From Lactifluus volemus (lineage: Eukaryota > Basidiomycota > Agaricomycetes > Russulales > Russulaceae), in assembly GCA_022376515.1 (NCBI GenBank), contig WTXI01000111.1:50559-114558 (forward strand): a DNA stretch of 64,000 bases, given 5' to 3'. A model generated the notes under the pieces. That model ran no database searches. It had not been told where the DNA came from and saw only the letters and a list, made by a program, of their open reading frames with translations. Shown here piece by piece: positions 58,826 to 64,000 of this stretch (its first letter is position 1; every line of letters begins with the position of its first letter). Position numbers and translations under genes: made by a program.

Positions 58826-61448
58826 CTATTCTGGATGATCAATGTCGCGAGAGACGGATGCCGTGTCAAGGCGAAGGCACAAAACATCTGTAGCCGCCTC
58901 AGGGACGGACATAGCTGACTCCTGAAACTGTTCTAGGCCATCCACATTATAACGCAGAACGGGGTCCTGACGATCATCGACTGTTCTATCGTTCGGTGCT
59001 GTGCCAATGTTTTGGCACGAAACCGAGGTACCCTCCGCCGCTGCGGGAAAAATAGCCGTTGCTGAGGTAATTTCAGGGACAGTGCCGCTGCGGACCGAGG
59101 TCGGGGAGGACGATCGTAATGGAATGTCGGTGGCAACACTGGGATCTACGTTATTATGCGGATTAGTAGAGCCACTAGATGGTGGAGCGAAGGAAGTGTG
59201 AAGTGTGAATGTCGATAGTCCGGGGGCATGAGGGCTTGACTGAGAGTCAGACGTAGGAGAGCTGGTCATGGTAGCGGTGTCTGTGGGACCCTGTGTTATC
59301 AAGTCGAGTGAAGTTGTAACGACGTTGCTACTTTCGACATTGATCAGTGGTGTGTTGCGGGAGGACTCTACGGATGGTGTACCGTCAGGTAAATCGTGGA
59401 GCGATGTCTGTTCTGCAAAACTTATGCGCCTATGATCTGGGCTCAATGAGGGGGAGGGTGACAGGACATGCTCTGTAGAAGGTATGATGAGGTTGGGATC
59501 GGTGATCTCGCCTATCGCGCTATTGGAACCGTGGGCCGAGATATTGCACAATTGGTACGAGGATGGCTCGAAAGGGTCAAAGTCGGTCGTGATAACGTCG
59601 GTGCCTGGATGTAAAGCGATATAGAGATGCTGAATGGGCATGAGAATATGAGAAGAAATGATAAACGATCCGCGAATGTGTGCTTCTCGAACGATTTCAT
59701 TCCACAAAGCACAGAAGTCGTGCTGCAGTGTAGGAAGAGTATTTCGGATGTCGACTTTGGATATGCATGACAAGAGGTAAAGTAGCACATAAGACATTTT
59801 TTCAACATCCTTGAGACACAAGCGGAAGAGCGGGCGAGTGATGTGGATCAAATTGGCCAGTAGAACGCTGTCACCATTTGCGAGGTAATTTCGAAGAACC
59901 TCTTCTGATACGCCTAGTTGATCCATGACTAGTGCGATCCAACGATCATCCCTTTCTGGCACGCTTGCAATGACACCAGCGATTATCCCTTGAGAACATA
60001 ACCCAGGATCTCCGTCGCCTCTGCTTCTCAGAGATCGCCCAAGCTCAACAGATCGCAACAAACCTACGTCATTTAAGAAAATACGTCCGAGGACATACAT
60101 TGTTGCATAGCCGAGATGTGCTGTATCGACGGCTTTCATGCATGTGATGACCCGCCTTTTCTTGTCTGCCTCCGAGACCAAACTAGATGTCAAAGTACGG
60201 CCCATGAACCCAAAAAGTGACGCTGCCAATGTCTCGTCCACTTTGGCGAAAATGAGGTTGAGGCCGAGGCTGAGGACCACGTCCGAAGCACAGAAGCCAG
60301 GGATGGCTTCGAAGAATTGTTCAAGTTCCTTATCTTCATCCAGAGCGTGAATTATCCATGTCAGGATACGGTTGTTGATTTCAACCGACAGTTTCGAGCC
60401 AGTGCCTTGAACGGCCTTCGTCATACCCCCAAATAATTGTCTGCGATACTTTCCCGGCCGCGTGTAGTAGGCGCCAAATAGGCAGCCATAAGGCCAAAGA
60501 AAGCGAACGATTCGGGAGACTGCATATCGGATGCTGGTATAGAAGAACCATGCCGAGGAGGAAAGTGGGGAATAGTAGGGGCTATCGTGCCAGAAGATTG
60601 GCATCAACGTGATGCATCCGTATACCGCTCCTGCAAGTCCAACCCACCAAATAACCACACTGAATACAGTGTGGTTAATGTTGAACAGAAAAAGGACCAG
60701 TCCTGAGAAGAACAGGAACAGAGACAGGTGAAGCAGAGCGGGCAATGCTTCAACCGACCACGGAAGATGAAACTTGTCCACCCCATTAGCAAAGAATGCA
60801 CGGATCGGCGCTCGCTTGTATGGGCTGTACCGTGGCGGTTGCGTAATTTCCACGTATCGACGCGCCCACTGCTGTAACATAGTCGCCAGTAGGGCACATG
60901 TGAGACTGACGACCAAACTGAGGAACCAGAGTGAGTTGACCAAGACTGCTGATCTCGGCGGAGAGAAAGGGGTGGTTGAGCTGGAGTGGCAAGGATAGAT
61001 TCACGAGATATGTTTGAATCTGCAAGAAGTTGATAGATGTTCGTGAGATAGAATGCGGAGGTATCTTGTGGATTTGGCCTGAGGTCTTGGACAGAGACCG
61101 CAGCCAATGCTGCGAGCGCAGCAGAGAATAAACCGGTCTACAGTATTTACGTTGAATGCTGCACCCACCCCAGCGAAGAGGACTCACGAAAATGAGGATG
61201 CCGTCTGCATCCTTTTGCCACCGATTGGCCATTTTTTCGTCTTCTCCCTCTGTCATCTTAACGTACATATGAAATAGAGGGCCTGCGCTATCGGTAAAGT
61301 TGGCTTGTCCCTGAGAGGATTGATTTTGCTCTGGCCAGGAGACGCCAGCTATAGGGGAAGATGAATTCGTTGATCTTTAAGCCTGATACAGCTGGGTGTC
61401 GGATAACATACTGGTTCTCTGTTCTTCTGTAGGCAGCCCTTGGTCCAT
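58826..61448 (-). pseudogene. DUF6535 membrane protein, copy D (single frameshift)
   Basis: Exons on minus: 61448-61412, 61348-61188 and 61137-58826, with introns of 63 and 50 bp. The coding sum is one base short of a multiple of three. The missing base is in a C-run near 60968-60973 (minus CCACCCC, copy C CCACCCCC), between the first and second membrane segments. After it, the frame is open for 705 residues to SRDIDHPE. Exon 2 is 9 bases shorter than in the others, in frame. A single homopolymer deletion in an otherwise open gene could be a real recent mutation or a sequencing error, so this copy may in fact be functional. Confidence 0.72.
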
Positions 61449-61730
61449 CTGGTGACAAACAGAACGTAAATATGGGTTGTAAGGGTGTTACTGTCTCGAG
61501 CTCGGTGGACGGTTCGCATGGTGACAACTTTGGGCGCTAAGCCTCAGACGACGGCCCGAAGTGGCCGCTCTGCTGACCGATCCACGTTCAAGCTCTCTCG
61601 GTTTCAACTTGTAAAACGCAGCATAGCCCCCATCACTTGTGCCTAGTTCACTGTTCTCCCCATTTTAAGGCACTGGTATCCCTCATTGCGATCATGTGAC
61701 CTCCGAAATTTTGAAACGGGACCGAGTGAT
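61449..61730. other. Upstream region of copy D
   Basis: Contains the minus-strand CCACCGAGCTC motif at about 61498-61508. No gene is seen. Confidence 0.4.
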
Positions 61731-62127
61731 CCATCAGTATTTTGGCATTTTGGTTTCCAGGGGTTTCTACACCTGAGAAACGTAAAAACCTAAAAAAAAC
61801 CAGAAAACCAGAAACTTGGAAACCTATGTCCAATTTCCCGGAAACTTGTCTGAATGACAAGTAATAGAAACCTTGGAAACCTATGTAATTACTATGTAAT
61901 AGCGGAGAGAAAATCAATATAAGGGATGGTAACTACCTAATCAAGGCAAAGCCGCGTTGCGGCTAAGACTTGGATTAGTCTTGATTAGGTAGTTACCGTC
62001 AATATTTGATTTTCTCTTCGGGGTCATGAGCTGGTTTCTGAGTTTCCAGGTTTCCAAGTTCCCGGAAACCTGAAAACCAATGAAAACCAGTTGAAACCCG
62101 GAAACTAATTTGCCATTTTGCTGATGT
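61731..62127. mobile_element. Fold-back (inverted-repeat) element
   Basis: The left end, CATCAGTATTTTGGCATTTTGG, is an imperfect reverse complement of the right end, GCCATTTTGCTGATG. Both arms are rich in GGAAACC/GGTTTCC words. The centre is a clean palindrome: GGTAACTACCTAATCAAG at about 61927 pairs with CTTGATTAGGTAGTTACC at about 61980. No coding capacity. It resembles a fold-back MITE. Confidence 0.55.
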
Positions 62128-62139
62128 CTACTAGTAGTA

Positions 62140-62424
62140 CTAACCCTGCGGGGGCAATGGGCCAGTCGGGGGCAATGGGCCACTTGGAATTTCTCATCCA
62201 ATTCTTGCTCAATCACGACAATATTTGACATATGACATCCTGTACCACATGCAAGCATATTCCGTGTGTTTTTTTTGGGTAGAATTGTGTTATATAGAAA
62301 AACAAAAAAAAATGCAGTTTGTCACGCGAGTCACGCCCAAAGTGCTGCAGGGTCTGAACTTTGGCTGGGGACAAGCGTGACTGATCCGTTGCCCCCGACT
62401 GGCCCATTGCCCCCGCAGGGTTAG
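62140..62424. mobile_element. MITE-like element, copy B (TA target duplication)
   Basis: 285 bp flanked by TA (62138-62139, 62425-62426). The terminal inverted repeats are perfect for about 36 bp (CTAACCCTGCGGGGGCAATG on the left, mirrored on the right). The interior, with CATATGACATCCTGTACCAC and CACGCGAGTCACGCC, matches 18399-18686. No open frame of note. Confidence 0.78.
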
Positions 62425-62426
62425 TA

Positions 62427-63022
62427 TTGAAAATGTAGGTGCAGCACTCTCCCCTTCTGCTTCCCCCGGTATTCTCTTTTCGAGAATCAGGTTACTGGGG
62501 CTCCCAATTTACCACTGAGTGCTCGCTCTGGGTAAGAATTGGTCTTAAGCTCCCTCAATTCCTCGGACCGCCGCGTCTTCAATGCGGGCACGGCTTTCAT
62601 TACTCCCTAATACGCTCATTCTTAGCCAGCGTAGTTAAGAGCCTTCGGTCTTGCTGTATCCAGCAGCCAGAGGAAATCCACTTCTTCTTGTGAGCCCACT
62701 TGCTGAGGAATGAACTCAGTGTTCCGGCTTCGCCCGACTGGGGTGGCTTTAGAATCGTCTGATATTTGTGAATGAAACAGAAAACCCCCAAGATATCAAT
62801 TAACCACATCTACGCAACATCCTGTTTAAAAAGCAGACCAAGGCAACAACTGGGCCAGAGATAAACTGAAAGTACCGACACAAGCACACTGTATGTATCG
62901 TGAGCACATCGACTTGCAGTCGCAGTGAGGCTTGACAACATCAAAGGACCTATAAATATCCAATTGGGTCACGTCTGTATGTGGCATCAACAAAGATTAA
63001 CTTACACGACCGGTTTTCGACT
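62427..63022. other. Spacer and DUF6535 3' flank repeat of copy E
   Basis: 62427-62755 has nothing I can assign. 62760-63022 is the flank repeat with ATAAATATCCAATTGGGTCA. Confidence 0.45.
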
Positions 63023-64000
63023 CTATTCCGGATGATCAATGTCGTGAGAGACGGATGCTACGTCAAGGGGATGCCGCAAAACATCTGTAGCCACCTCAGG
63101 GATGGACATAGCTGAACCCTGGGACTGTTCCAAGGCTTCCACATGATAACGCAGATCGGGATCCGGAGGATCATCGACTGTTCCATCATTCGCCGTGTTG
63201 ATGTTTGAGCGCGAAACAGAGGTTCCCTGCGGTGGCGCGGGCAAGATGGCCGTTGTTGAGGTGGAGAGAAGAGGAAGCGGAGCAGTGGTCACTTGGTCAA
63301 TCGGGAATGCGGGAGAAGCTAGTGATGTCCGAGTCATTGCAGGGATCGTGTAGTTGGGATCTGAGGCCACAGAAGACGACAATGGAATATCGGAGGCAAC
63401 ACCGAGATCTACATGCAGATTAGCGGAGCCACTAGCGAAGGGCGAGTGAAGTGTGAATGTCGACACTCCGGGGGCATGAGGGCTTGACTCGGAGTCGGAA
63501 GTGGGAGAGGTGGTCATGGTAGTGGTGTCAGTGGGACCTTGTGCTATCAAGTCGCGAGAAGTAGTAACGACGTTGTTGCTGTCAACATTGGTCGGTGGTA
63601 TGGACTCTACGGTTGGAGTAACATCAGGTAAATCGTGGAGCGATATCTGTTCTGCAAAATGTATGCGCCTATGATCTTCGCTTGATGCGGGAATGGATGA
63701 CAGGACAGGCTCTGTGGAATCGGCAGGTGGTGAGGGGAGGTTGGGATTGGTGATCTCGCCGATCACGGTATCTGGAGTGATGGCCCGGGATATTGCACAA
63801 TGAGTACGAGGATAGACTCCGAAGCGGGTCGCGGATCGAGGCAGCATTGGCGTCTTGATGTAATGCGTCATAATGATGACGAATGAGGTTGAGAAATAAA
63901 AAGAAGTCAAAGAATACTCGGATTCGCGACTGAATGCTTCTTGAAAGGTTTCATTCCACAAAGCACAGAAGTCGTGCTGCACTCTAGGAAGTGTATTCCG
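63023..64000 (-). CDS. DUF6535 family, copy E (3' part, runs off window)
   Basis: The minus-strand frame is open from the window end to stop 63023 (320 codons seen). It begins within LQHDFCALWNE and ends SRDIDHPE. The Ser/Thr/Pro-rich tail aligns throughout. Between about 63765 and 63890 the reading is out of frame with the other copies (YFSTSFVIIMTHYIK instead of an LKPIRHHYDALHQ-type text), because a 1-base loss is offset by a 1-base gain (CACTCCAGAT versus CACCCCGAT in copy 1). The result is an altered but open roughly 40-residue stretch. The 5' exons are outside the window, so I cannot say whether the gene is intact. Confidence 0.7.
   Translation of the reverse strand, partial: RNTLPRVQHDFCALWNETFQEAFSRESEYSLTSFYFSTSFVIIMTHYIKTPMLPRSATRFGVYPRTHCAISRAITPDTVIGEITNPNLPSPPADSTEPVLSSIPASSEDHRRIHFAEQISLHDLPDVTPTVESIPPTNVDSNNVVTTSRDLIAQGPTDTTTMTTSPTSDSESSPHAPGVSTFTLHSPFASGSANLHVDLGVASDIPLSSSVASDPNYTIPAMTRTSLASPAFPIDQVTTAPLPLLSTSTTAILPAPPQGTSVSRSNINTANDGTVDDPPDPDLRYHVEALEQSQGSAMSIPEVATDVLRHPLDVASVSHDIDHPE

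Overview
The window reads as nuclear DNA of a mushroom-forming basidiomycete (Agaricomycetes). Genes carry many 46-63 bp introns. Several families (DUF6535 membrane proteins, DUF6699, F-box/LRR proteins, C2-NACHT-WD40 proteins) are expanded in or typical of that class, and there is an intron-containing tRNA-Thr. No database search was possible; family names come from motifs, and gene models were assembled by hand by joining reading frames across GT-AG (twice GC-AG) introns and comparing paralogues inside the window.

Layout. (1) 1-12.1 kb: three plus-strand DUF6535 genes or relics. One is headless (1-982). One is nearly complete, but its last codons are cut off by a TG...CA-bounded LTR-like insertion (2170-4794, insertion 4762-6587, severed tail 6592-6733). 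One is frameshifted (8972-11595). A minus-strand gene for a cysteine-rich, probably secreted protein lies between them (7782-8752). (2) 12.7-16.1 kb: ordinary single-copy genes: tRNA-Thr(AGT), a DUF6699 gene (minus) and a tubulin-binding cofactor C gene (plus). (3) 16.6-53.7 kb: a large segmental duplication. An F-box/LRR gene lies at each end (A at 16.8-18.2 kb, broken; B at 51.7-53.1 kb). Between them are two full units and one partial unit, each carrying, on the minus strand, a decayed condensin subunit 1 copy and (full units only) a C2-NACHT-WD40 gene, followed by remnants of a sterol O-acyltransferase-like gene and conserved unassigned spacer. (4) 54.8-64 kb: three minus-strand DUF6535 copies (one intact, one with a single frameshift, one running off the window), with two miniature transposon-like elements between the last two.

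Functional reading. The two open C2-NACHT-WD40 genes (1895 and 1653 predicted residues) are fungal NLR/STAND-type proteins with nearly identical, tandem WD40 repeats (19 versus 13). Repeat-to-repeat differences fall at a handful of positions. This is the signature of the hypervariable allorecognition/immune NLRs known in Podospora (HET-E/D/R, HNWD family). Together with birth-and-death of DUF6535 and F-box genes, recurrent pseudogenisation of a duplicated condensin gene and several mobile elements, the window looks like a rapidly evolving self/non-self type locus. That role is inference: the sequence shows the domains and the repeat pattern, not the function.
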